Assembly: GCF_001702265.1 (NCBI RefSeq)
Contig: NZ_MAUE01000045.1
Span: 124,001-188,000, forward strand
Source: Pseudomonas aylmerensis
Lineage (GTDB): Bacteria > Pseudomonadota > Gammaproteobacteria > Pseudomonadales > Pseudomonadaceae
DNA length: 64,000 nucleotides
Direction: 5' to 3'
Of the stretch, positions 1 to 9,300 are shown one piece after another. Under the pieces are notes generated by a model, which did not search any database, had not been told where the DNA came from, and worked only from the letters and a program-made list of their open reading frames with translations. Each line of letters opens with the position of its first letter. Within the stretch, counting starts at the first letter, position 1. A program made the position numbers and the translations under genes.

Positions 1-2
1 AA

Positions 3-92
3 TGTGGGAGCGGGCTTGCTCGCGAAGAGGCAGTGCCAGTCACTGAATGTATCGACTGACACACCGCTTTCGCGAGCAAGCCCGCTCCCACA
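3..92. repeat. REPIN (paired REP palindromes)
   Basis: Two REP arms in inverted orientation. The left arm reads GTGGGAGCGGGCTTGCTCGC, and its complement closes the element at 73-92. Between them is a spacer of about 50 nt. It is exactly 90 nt long and its right third is identical to that of the next element. REPINs of this kind are non-autonomous elements of Pseudomonas intergenic DNA. Confidence 0.85.
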
Positions 93-187
93 GTTTTGAT
101 CGTTGTTCGGGCTTGTGATTCGGGGCGCCGCACCGGCATTTGAGCGGTCTGATCAACCCGGTTCCAACCTTGGAATACATTGCAAAA

Positions 188-277
188 TGTGGGAGCTGGC
201 TTGCCTGCGATAGCGGTGGGTCAGCCACTACCTTCAGCGACTGACACACCGCTTTCGCGAGCAAGCCCGCTCCCACA
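188..277. repeat. REPIN, mixed arm types
   Basis: A second 90-nt element. Its left arm is of the GGGAGCTGGCTTGCCTGCG type, but its right arm is the GCGAGCAAGCCCGCTCCCAC type of the first element. The two elements share the terminal stretch from CGACTGACACACCGC to the end without mismatch. It ends 28 nt before the stop codon of mltF. With the element before it, it fills most of the gene-free bases 1-305. Confidence 0.82.
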
Positions 278-305
278 TTGGTTTTCTGGTGTTTGGGGGA
301 GTGGC

Positions 306-1766
306 TTACAGCTGCGGGGTGTCTTCCGGCGGCTTGGTCTTGTCGACGCCCGGTACATGCAGGTTGCCTTCGACCACCTGGTTGCCTTCCAGCTGCGGCT
401 GGGTCACCCAGGTGAGGATGTCGTAGTAGCGCCGGATGTTCGCCACGAAGTGCACCGGCTCGCCGCCCCGGGCATAGCCGTAGCGCGTCTTGCTGTACCA
501 CTGCTTCTGCGCCAGGCGCGGCAGCATCTTCTTCACGTCCAGCCATTTGTTCGGGTTCAGGCCTTCTTTCTTCGCCAGCAGGCGCGCGTCGTCCAGGTGC
601 CCGGTGCCGACGTTATAGGCGGCGAGGGCGAACCAGGTGCGATCCGGCTCGGCGATGCTGTCGTCCAGCTCATCCTTGATCTTGGCCAGGTACTTGGCGC
701 CGCCCATGATGCTTTGCTTGGCGTCCAGGCGGTTGGACACGCCCATCGCCTGGGCGGTGTTCTGGGTCAGCATCATCAGGCCGCGCACGCCGGTCTTGGA
801 GGTGACCGCCGGTTGCCACAGGGACTCCTGATAGCCGATGGCGGCCAACAGGCGCCAGTCGACCTTTTCTTCCTTGGCGTAGGTGCGAAAGTGCTTTTCG
901 TACTTGGGCAGGCGCTGCTGCAAATGCTGGGCGAAGGTGTAGGCGCCGACATATCCGAGTACATCGACGTGCCCGTAATAGCGGTCTTTCAGGCGCTGCA
1001 GGGTGCCGTTCTTCTCGACCTTGTCCAGGTAGCTGTTGATCTCGTTGAGCAGGCTGTTGTCGTCGCCGGCAGCCACGGCCCAGCTCTGGTTGCTGGCATT
1101 GCCGAGGTCGAATGCCACGCGCACGTTGGGGAAGTACACCTGGTTCATCGCGACTTCGTTGGAGTCCACCAGGGTCAGGTCGATTTGCCCCTCGTCGACC
1201 ATGCGCAGCAGGTCGACTACTTCAACGGCATCGGATTCTTCGTATTCAATCGCAGGATTCTGCTTTTTCAGCTCCGCCAGTTGTTCGGCGTGGGTACTGC
1301 CCTTGAGCACCATGATCTTCTTGCCCACCAGGTCCGCCGCGTTGGTCGGGCGTGACTGGCCGTTGCGGTAGATGATCTGCGGGGTGACTTCCAGGTAAGG
1401 GTGGGAGAAACGCACCTGCTGCTGGCGCTGCTCGCTGCTGACCAGGCCGGCGGCGGCGAGCACCGGACCGTTGGGTTTGCCCAACTGGCCGAACAGGTCA
1501 TCGAGGTTGTCGGCGGTCTCGATCTCCAGTTTCACGCCCAGGTCATCGGCAAAGCGCTTGACCAGTTCGTATTCGAAACCGGTTTCACCGTTGCGGTCCT
1601 GGAAATAAGTCGCCGGGCTGTTCCGGGTGATCACCCGCAATACGCCATCCTCCTTGATTCGCTCGAGCGTGCTGGGTTTATCAACACAGGCGCTGAGCAT
1701 CAGGAAGAGTCCGGTTGCGATGAGCCATTTGGCGCATCGCGGGCGCAAAGCAGTAGGGGAGAACAT
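306..1766 (-). CDS. mltF: Membrane-bound lytic murein transglycosylase F
   Basis: A lipoprotein-anchored lytic transglycosylase that cleaves the MurNAc-GlcNAc bond of peptidoglycan at the outer membrane. The 486-residue protein begins with a basic and hydrophobic signal peptide and a lipobox ending at Cys27 (LSAC). Residues about 40-265 form a family-3 solute-binding domain, the regulatory domain of MltF. Residues about 290-430 form the SLT domain with catalytic Glu314 in GYQES. The reading frame is open further upstream to 1967, but the ATG at 1766 starts directly at the signal peptide, so it was chosen. The gene is divergent from purL, an arrangement common in Pseudomonas. Confidence 0.95.
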   Translation of the reverse strand: MFSPTALRPRCAKWLIATGLFLMLSACVDKPSTLERIKEDGVLRVITRNSPATYFQDRNGETGFEYELVKRFADDLGVKLEIETADNLDDLFGQLGKPNGPVLAAAGLVSSEQRQQQVRFSHPYLEVTPQIIYRNGQSRPTNAADLVGKKIMVLKGSTHAEQLAELKKQNPAIEYEESDAVEVVDLLRMVDEGQIDLTLVDSNEVAMNQVYFPNVRVAFDLGNASNQSWAVAAGDDNSLLNEINSYLDKVEKNGTLQRLKDRYYGHVDVLGYVGAYTFAQHLQQRLPKYEKHFRTYAKEEKVDWRLLAAIGYQESLWQPAVTSKTGVRGLMMLTQNTAQAMGVSNRLDAKQSIMGGAKYLAKIKDELDDSIAEPDRTWFALAAYNVGTGHLDDARLLAKKEGLNPNKWLDVKKMLPRLAQKQWYSKTRYGYARGGEPVHFVANIRRYYDILTWVTQPQLEGNQVVEGNLHVPGVDKTKPPEDTPQL

Positions 1767-2053
1767 GTGCGCAGTATACGCAAACGGCCCACGGCGCCAT
1801 ATCTCGACAGCATGGGACTTGTCTGCTAGCGCCGGCAAAACTGTGCTGCAGCCCGCAGAAACGTGGCCTGGCAGCCGATTGTGACGGTTAAAATAACTGC
1901 TCCGAATACCCGGGAAAACGCCCCGATACCGTGCAAACCGTGCCAACTGACGTCCGGCAGCGGCCACTGGTGCCGTTTCGGGTGCCGTTGGCGATGGTTT
2001 ACGCTAGAATGCACGGCCTCAAAGCACACCCCCTTCCCGAGGCTGTCCCGAAG

Positions 2054-5000
2054 ATGTTGATCCTGCGCGGCGCTCCTGCCCTTTCTGCCTTTCGCCACAG
2101 CAAACTCCTTGAGCAACTGAGCCAGAAGGTTCCAGCTGTTACAGGCTTGTATGCTGAATTTGCTCACTTCGCCGACGTTACCGGCGTCTTGACCGCCGAC
2201 GAACAGCAAGTGCTCGCACGCCTTCTGAAGTACGGCCCCAGCGTTCCCGTTCAAAAGCCGACCGGCCGCTTGTTCCTGGTTCTGCCACGGTTCGGCACCA
2301 TCTCGCCCTGGTCGAGCAAGGCCAGCGACATCGCCCGCAACTGCGGCCTGGAGAAAATCCAGCGCCTGGAACGCGGTATTGCCTTCTATGTAGCCGGGCA
2401 GTTCAGCGATGCCGAGGCCGAGCTGATCGCCAGCAGCCTGCACGACCGCATGACCCAGATCATCGTCAGCCAGCTGGAACAGGCCGCCGGTCTGTTCAGC
2501 CACGCCGAGCCCAAGCCGCTGACCGCGATTGACGTGCTTGGCGGTGGCCGCGCCGCCCTCGAGAAGGCCAACACCGAACTCGGCCTGGCCCTGGCCGAAG
2601 ACGAGATCGACTACCTGGTCAACGCCTTCAACGGCTTGAAGCGCAACCCGCACGACATCGAACTGATGATGTTCGCCCAGGCCAACTCCGAGCATTGCCG
2701 TCACAAGATCTTCAACGCCAGTTGGGATATCGACGGCGAGAGCCAGGAAAAAAGCCTGTTCGGCATGATCAAGAACACCTACGTGATGCACAGCGAAGGC
2801 GTTCTGTCGGCTTACAAGGACAACGCCTCGGTGATCGTCGGCTCCGTTGCCGGCCGTTTCTTCCCGGACCCTGAGACCCGCCAGTACGGCGCGGTGCAGG
2901 AGCCGGTGCACATCCTGATGAAGGTTGAAACCCACAACCACCCGACCGCGATTGCCCCGTTCCCGGGCGCAGCCACCGGTTCCGGCGGCGAGATCCGTGA
3001 CGAAGGTGCAACCGGCCGTGGCGCCAAGCCCAAGGCTGGCCTGACCGGCTTCACCGTGTCCAACCTGCAGATCCCGGGCTTCGAACAGCCGTGGGAAGTG
3101 CCGTACGGCAAGCCTGAGCGCATCGTTACCGCGCTGGACATCATGATCGAAGGCCCACTGGGCGGCGCCGCGTTCAACAACGAATTCGGGCGTCCGGCGC
3201 TGACCGGTTACTTCCGTACTTTCGAACAATCCATCACCACCCCGCGTGGCGATGAAGTGCGCGGCTACCACAAGCCGATCATGTTGGCCGGCGGCATGGG
3301 CAACATCCGTGAAGAACACGTCAAGAAAGGCGAGATCCTGGTCGGCTCCAAGCTGATCGTGCTCGGCGGCCCGGCGATGCTGATCGGCCTGGGTGGCGGC
3401 GCAGCCTCTTCCATGGCCACCGGCACCAGCTCGGCAGACCTGGATTTTGCTTCCGTGCAGCGTGAAAACCCTGAGATGGAACGTCGCTGCCAGGAAGTCA
3501 TCGACCGTTGCTGGCAGTTGGGTGACAAGAACCCGATCAGCTTCATCCATGACGTCGGCGCCGGCGGTTTGTCCAACGCCTTCCCGGAACTGGTCAACGA
3601 TGGCGACCGCGGCGGCCGTTTCGAACTGCGCAACATTCCAAACGACGAGCCGGGCATGGCCCCGCACGAAATCTGGAGCAACGAATCCCAGGAACGCTAC
3701 GTGCTGGCCGTCGGCGCCGAAGACTTCGCACGCTTCCAGGCCATCTGCGAACGCGAGCGCTGCCCGTTTGCCGTGGTCGGCGAAGCCACTGCCGAGCCGC
3801 AACTGACCGTCACCGACAGCCACTTCGGCAACAGCCCGGTCGACATGCCGCTCGAAGTGCTGCTGGGCAAGGCCCCGCGCATGCACCGTTCGGCGGTACG
3901 TGAAGCCGAGCTGGGCGATGATTTCGACCCAAGCACCCTCGACCTGGCCGACAGCATCGAACGCGTGCTGCACCACCCGGCCGTGGCGAGCAAAAGCTTC
4001 CTGATCACCATCGGCGACCGCACCATCACCGGCCTGGTGGCCCGTGACCAAATGGTCGGCCCGTGGCAGGTTCCCGTGGCCGACGTTGCCGTCACCGCCA
4101 CCAGTTTCGACGTCTACACCGGCGAAGCCATGGCCATGGGCGAGCGTACGCCGCTGGCCCTGCTGGACGCCCCGGCGTCGGGCCGCATGGCCATTGGTGA
4201 AACCCTCACCAACATCGCAGCCTCGCGCATCGGCAAGCTGTCCGATATCAAATTGTCGGCCAACTGGATGTCCGCTGCTGGTCACCCGGGTGAAGACGCG
4301 CGTCTTTACGACACCGTAAAAGCGGTCGGCATGGAGCTGTGCCCTGAGCTGGGCATCACCATCCCGGTGGGCAAGGACTCGATGTCCATGGCCACCCGTT
4401 GGAACGATGAAGGCGTGGACAAGAGCGTCACCTCCCCGCTGTCGCTGATCGTCACCGGTTTCGCCCCGGTCACCGACATTCGCCAGACCCTGACCCCGCA
4501 ACTGCGCATGGACAAGGGCACCACCGACCTGATCCTGATCGACCTCGGTCGCGGCCAGAACCGCATGGGCGCCTCGATCCTCGCACAAACCCACGGCAAG
4601 CTCGGCAAGCAGGCGCCGGACGTCGACGATGCCGAAGACCTCAAGGCCTTCTTCGCCGTGATCCAGGGCCTCAACGCCGATGGCCACCTGCTGGCTTACC
4701 ACGACCGTTCCGACGGCGGCCTGCTGACCAGCGTTGTCGAGATGGCGTTTGCCGGTCACTGCGGCCTGAACATCGTGCTCGACAGCGTTGCCGAAGATGC
4801 TGCCGAAATCAACGGCATCCTGTTCAACGAAGAGTTGGGTGCGGTGATCCAGGTGCGCCAGGACGCAACCCCGGACGTACTCGCACAGTTCAGCGCCGCT
4901 GGCCTGGACGACTGCGTGGCGGTGATCGGCCAGCCGATCAACAACGGCGAGATCAACATCTCGTTCAATGGCGACACCGTGTTTGCCGGCCAGCGCCGCT

Positions 5001-5950
5001 TGCTGCAACGCCAGTGGTCCGAGACCAGCTACCAGATCCAACGCCTGCGCGATAACGCCGACTGCGCCGAGCAGGAATTCGACGTGATCCTGGAAGAAGA
5101 CAACCCGGGCCTGAGCACCAAGCTCAGCTTCGACGTCAACCAGGACATCGCCGCGCCGTACATCAAGAAAGGTATTCGCCCACAAGTTGCCGTACTGCGT
5201 GAGCAGGGCGTCAACGGCCAGGTGGAAATGGCGGCCGCGTTCGACCGTGCCGGCTTCAATGCGATCGACGTGCACATGAGCGACATCCTCGCCGGTCGCG
5301 TTGACCTCAACGAGTTCAAAGGCCTGGTGGCCTGCGGCGGTTTCTCCTACGGCGACGTGCTGGGTGCCGGTGAAGGCTGGGCCAAGTCGGCCCTGTTCAA
5401 CAGCCGTGCCCGCGACGCCTTCCAGGGCTTCTTCGAACGCAACGACAGCTTCACCCTGGGTGTGTGCAACGGTTGCCAGATGATGTCCAACCTCCACGAG
5501 CTGATCCCGGGCAGCGAGTTCTGGCCGCACTTCGTGCGTAACCGTTCCGAGCAGTTCGAAGCCCGTGTTGCGATGGTGCAGGTGCAGGAATCCAACTCGA
5601 TCTTCCTGCAAGGCATGGCCGGTTCGCGTATGCCAATCGCCATCGCCCACGGTGAAGGTCATGCCGAGTTCGAAAGCGAAGAAGCCTTGCTCGAAGCCGA
5701 CCTGTCCGGTTGCGTGGCCATGCGTTTTGTCGACAACCACGGCAAGGTCACCGAGACCTACCCGGCCAACCCGAACGGCTCGCCGCGCGGGATCACCGGT
5801 CTCACCAGCCGTGACGGTCGCGTGACCATCATGATGCCGCACCCTGAGCGTGTGTTCCGTGCGGTGCAGAACTCGTGGCGCCCGGAAGAGTGGAACGAAG
5901 ACGGCGCCTGGATGCGCATGTTCCGCAACGCGCGCGTGTGGGTGAACTAA
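2054..5950 (+). CDS. purL: Phosphoribosylformylglycinamidine synthase (FGAM synthase)
   Basis: Large single-chain PurL of 1298 residues, the usual gammaproteobacterial length. It converts FGAR, glutamine and ATP to FGAM in purine synthesis. An N-terminal PurS-like domain and linker lead into two AIRS-type synthetase halves; the motif HNHPTAIAPFPGAATGSGGE near residue 295 is the first nucleotide-binding region. The C-terminal class I glutamine amidotransferase carries Cys1138 (VCNGC), His1263 and Glu1265 (PHPER). The start at MLILRGAP matches the family N-terminus; the upstream in-frame extension is not conserved-looking. A TAGAAT at 2005-2010 could be a -10 box, but no convincing -35 was seen. 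Confidence 0.97.
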   Translation: MLILRGAPALSAFRHSKLLEQLSQKVPAVTGLYAEFAHFADVTGVLTADEQQVLARLLKYGPSVPVQKPTGRLFLVLPRFGTISPWSSKASDIARNCGLEKIQRLERGIAFYVAGQFSDAEAELIASSLHDRMTQIIVSQLEQAAGLFSHAEPKPLTAIDVLGGGRAALEKANTELGLALAEDEIDYLVNAFNGLKRNPHDIELMMFAQANSEHCRHKIFNASWDIDGESQEKSLFGMIKNTYVMHSEGVLSAYKDNASVIVGSVAGRFFPDPETRQYGAVQEPVHILMKVETHNHPTAIAPFPGAATGSGGEIRDEGATGRGAKPKAGLTGFTVSNLQIPGFEQPWEVPYGKPERIVTALDIMIEGPLGGAAFNNEFGRPALTGYFRTFEQSITTPRGDEVRGYHKPIMLAGGMGNIREEHVKKGEILVGSKLIVLGGPAMLIGLGGGAASSMATGTSSADLDFASVQRENPEMERRCQEVIDRCWQLGDKNPISFIHDVGAGGLSNAFPELVNDGDRGGRFELRNIPNDEPGMAPHEIWSNESQERYVLAVGAEDFARFQAICERERCPFAVVGEATAEPQLTVTDSHFGNSPVDMPLEVLLGKAPRMHRSAVREAELGDDFDPSTLDLADSIERVLHHPAVASKSFLITIGDRTITGLVARDQMVGPWQVPVADVAVTATSFDVYTGEAMAMGERTPLALLDAPASGRMAIGETLTNIAASRIGKLSDIKLSANWMSAAGHPGEDARLYDTVKAVGMELCPELGITIPVGKDSMSMATRWNDEGVDKSVTSPLSLIVTGFAPVTDIRQTLTPQLRMDKGTTDLILIDLGRGQNRMGASILAQTHGKLGKQAPDVDDAEDLKAFFAVIQGLNADGHLLAYHDRSDGGLLTSVVEMAFAGHCGLNIVLDSVAEDAAEINGILFNEELGAVIQVRQDATPDVLAQFSAAGLDDCVAVIGQPINNGEINISFNGDTVFAGQRRLLQRQWSETSYQIQRLRDNADCAEQEFDVILEEDNPGLSTKLSFDVNQDIAAPYIKKGIRPQVAVLREQGVNGQVEMAAAFDRAGFNAIDVHMSDILAGRVDLNEFKGLVACGGFSYGDVLGAGEGWAKSALFNSRARDAFQGFFERNDSFTLGVCNGCQMMSNLHELIPGSEFWPHFVRNRSEQFEARVAMVQVQESNSIFLQGMAGSRMPIAIAHGEGHAEFESEEALLEADLSGCVAMRFVDNHGKVTETYPANPNGSPRGITGLTSRDGRVTIMMPHPERVFRAVQNSWRPEEWNEDGAWMRMFRNARVWVN

Positions 5951-5954
5951 GGCG

Positions 5955-6266
5955 GTGTACAAGCTCAGCTTCTTTGTACCCGACAGCCATGTAGAGACGG
6001 TGAAAACCGCCGTCTTCGCAGCCGGCGGCGGGCGCATCGGCGACTACGACAGCTGCGCCTGGCAAGTGCTGGGCCAGGGCCAATTTCGCGCGTTGGACGG
6101 CAGCCAGCCGTTTATCGGGCAAGTCGGCCAGGTGGAAGTGGTTGAGGAATGGAAGGTTGAGCTGGTGGTGGCGGATGAGCTGATTGTGGCTGTTGTGGCC
6201 GCGCTGAAACTCAGCCACCCCTATGAAACACCGGCTTATGAAGTGTGGCAGTTGGCGGATTTCTGA
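5955..6266 (+). CDS. NIF3-like / YqfO-family small protein
   Basis: A 103-residue protein starting at GTG (VYKLSFFVPDSH, read as Met) four bases after the purL stop, so it is probably translated by coupling with purL; the only purine-rich stretch overlaps the purL stop codon. The motifs FVPDSHVETVK, GAGRIGDYD-like (GGRIGDYDSCAW) and HPYETPAYEVW are those of the small domain inserted in NIF3/YqfO proteins, which folds like CutA and PII. The metal-binding NIF3 halves are absent, so this is the free-standing form. Its role is unknown. A terminator follows. Confidence 0.85.
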   Translation: MYKLSFFVPDSHVETVKTAVFAAGGGRIGDYDSCAWQVLGQGQFRALDGSQPFIGQVGQVEVVEEWKVELVVADELIVAVVAALKLSHPYETPAYEVWQLADF

Positions 6267-6285
6267 CCCGCAAGCTGTCATCAAG

Positions 6286-6320
6286 AAACCCGCTGGGCCA
6301 GGTTGGCCAGCGGGTTTTTT
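6286..6320 (+). terminator. Rho-independent terminator after purL unit
   Basis: Stem AAACCCGCT / AGCGGGTTT, extended inward by GGCCA/TGGCC with one bulged G, followed by a run of T. It lies between the NIF3-like gene and the convergent end of the toxin gene. Confidence 0.85.
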
Positions 6321-6349
6321 ATGGCTGTCATCCAGCCGCAGCTGACACT

Positions 6350-9300
6350 TTACGGTGCGGGGACTAACCTCACTTCAACATGCAACGCGTCGATCAATAT
6401 CTTTTCGTGGCTGAAGCGCTGGCCTTGCATCGGCGCCCAGCGGTCGACATAAAACAGCCCATCCTTATCGATCTTGATCGGTGTCGAGACGATCTCCCCG
6501 CTGCGGGAGTGATGCACCAGGTTGCTCTGTGACGGCGACGGGCGTTCGATCAGGTACAAGCCGGGTCGGTTCAAGCGCGACCTGTCCGCAGGCACAAAGG
6601 GGGCTGGAGCCTGGGTTCCGGCAACGCCGGCGTCGAGTATGAAATCGCCGCGCAAGGCCCTCGGGCTAATGCCCTCGTGCAGGGTCTCCCAGCCACCCGG
6701 ACGAATGTTCTTGGCCAATGCCGGCGCCGTATCCCTGACATGCAGGCTGACCGCGCCTTGCAGTTCCGCCAGGCCCGGAACGCCCAGGTTCATGTTGGTG
6801 TGAGTGCTGCCAACGAAGGCGACCCATTTGTGAGGCCCGTGCGCCGCCTGGTCGGCCGCGATGACCTTGGAGGCGAAGTAGCTGAACATCTGGTTGCGGG
6901 CCAGGTCTTTCTCCGCCAGCCCCTTGATGTTGTAACTGGCGATGCAGTCCAGGGCGCGGATGCGCAGGCCGTGCCTGGCCGCCGCCTGGACAACCTCGGT
7001 ATAGGTGTCGCTGCCTTTGTAATTGGGCATGTAACCCCGATCCAGTTGTTTGAGGTAGCGCTTGAGGTCGTCCGGAAGCCGTTGCGTGGTCAAGAACAGA
7101 TCCAGCTGGGCCTGATGCATATCGGTCAGCAGGTGCTCCACGTAAAGCGTCTTGAATCCCAGCGTCTTGAGTTTCCCCATCGACTCGCGCAGCCACCGCT
7201 TGCTGGATCGTGCAATTTGACCCTCACCGATTACGAGCCCTGCGAAGTCGCTCTGGCGCAGGTTGTCCAGGAACGCCTCCGCAGGCTTGGGCGAAGCCAG
7301 GATGGCGGGATCTGGCCGGGTTGGCGGTACGTGGGTGTCCAGGTAGTTTTTTGCATCTGTACTCAAGCGATGCCTGGCGTCCTTGAAGGCCTGGAATGCT
7401 TCGTGATGGGCCGGATTCTGCGGAACATAGATGGGATTGAGCCCATGCGGCACCTCCGCCTGGCGGGTGATGCTGCCATGTAGTGCGGGGGCAATGTCGT
7501 AGTCGCTGTAATGCGTCACCGCATCCGCCACCGCGCTGGACGCCGCTGCAGCCTTGGGCGCTGTGTACGGGGTCTGCAGGGTCAGGCGGTAATCGCCCTT
7601 GGCCAGCGAGTCACCGGCAATGGCGCCCGGCGCGTCGAGCCACACGCCGACAGGCTGATCCGCGGCCACATCCACCACGCGCAATGCGACGGCGTCCTGC
7701 AGGTCTGCCAGGCCTGGGGTGCCCTCGAACGTGCGCACGCGGGAATGATCCACCAAGGCTATCCAGCGCTCATCCAGCTCGTTGAGCGCATCGGCCTCAA
7801 TGGCCTTGTGGGAGTAGAAATTCCTCACACTGTTGCTGCGTGGCAGAGTCGGTGGGGTGTCGCCCATCAGCAGGGCATCGTCCAGCAGGTAAGACGTGGA
7901 GGCGTCCAGGGCGTTGACCTTCATGCCCTTTTCCTGGGCCTTGCGCACCAGGCTGACGTAGGAATACTCGGCGTTTTCGGCAAAGCCCAAGGCTTTATCC
8001 ACAGCCTTGAGGTGCTTTTCAATGTGTAGCCAGGATTTGCCGCTGTTGAGCTTCTGCAGTTTCGAGCGGAAGACATCGGTGGGCAGGTACTCGATATAGA
8101 GGTGTTTGAAGCCTTTGCTGATCAAGGTGTCCATCTGGGTGATCAGCAGTTGTTTGCTGGCGATGGAGCCGGGTATCGCGCCGATCACCAGGTTCTTGTT
8201 GGCGCTGAAGGCGTCGCTGGCGAGCAGTTGCGCGAACGGCATGCTGGCGTCGATCGCCGGTGGATCAGCGCGAACGGGCAGCGGGTCGAGGTTCTTGAAA
8301 AAATCCTCGGCGTCCGTGGCCAGGCGTTCGGCCTGTTGCAGGTACGCGGTGCGCAGGGGTTTGAGTTCCACCGCAGCATTGCCCAGAATCACGTTCGGCG
8401 AGTCGAAATTCCATTCAGACCAGCGCATCATCCCTTCGCGCACCTGCGGGTTGAGGACCGGCTCCAGTTTGCTCGCGTACTTTGCCGGCATCTCATAGGG
8501 TGTGAGCTGCTGCGGTGTGTCGGGTAGCCTTTCATATTTGGGCGCGCCACCGGCGACCCCGGTACGGCGCCACACGCCTTGCGCGTCAGGGGCTGCCACG
8601 CGGGTGGTGGAAACCAGCTTGCCGGTGGCCGGGTCGAGCCGGTAGAGCAAATAGCGACCGATCGGGTCCGGGGTGTTTTTCGCCCACAGGGCTTCACCGT
8701 CAAACAGCACGGGTTGCATGTTCTGCGGCGCCGGCGGCTTGGGTTGCAGCGGCTCGACCAGGTTCAACCGCTCGCTCGACAACGCGCTGCTTTTGGCGAC
8801 TTGGCGTACGCCCGGACGTGCAAGCTGCTTGAGCGAAACCAGCGCCGGGCGCAGGTCGGTGAACGCTGCGCCGGCGCTGTTGAGCACGTAACCGATCAAG
8901 TGCTCCACGGCCGCTTCGTTGTCACCCTGCTGATAAGCGTGCAGGGCCAGCATGCCGTCCTTGAATGCCAACAGCATGCCCAGGCTCAAGCTGAGAGTCG
9001 GGAACGGCGCAGTGGCGATGGCGGTGACCCACTCCACGCAGGTCCACAGGATGCCGGTGACCATTCGGGTGCGGTTGTTCGTGGTGCCTTCAATGTCGTC
9101 GATCTTGCGCTGCAGCGGCATGTCATACAGGGCGCGGCGCAGATCCTGCAGCGGTGTTTGCTCGCGGGTCGAATCATAGCGTGGCGGGCTGATGTCGGTG
9201 CGGTTCAGGCCCTCGGGCAGCTGTGCCTTGGCGGCATCCAGGAAGGCACGCACCCTGACCTGGGATCGGGTACCCACCCGCTGGGTGAAGTAACCGAGCA

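Noticed and set aside
1826..6037. Minus-strand open frame of 1403 codons opposite purL
   Set aside because: It mirrors purL codon for codon, as expected in high-GC DNA with strong third-position bias. Its product is a low-complexity His/Arg/Gly-rich text with no domain.
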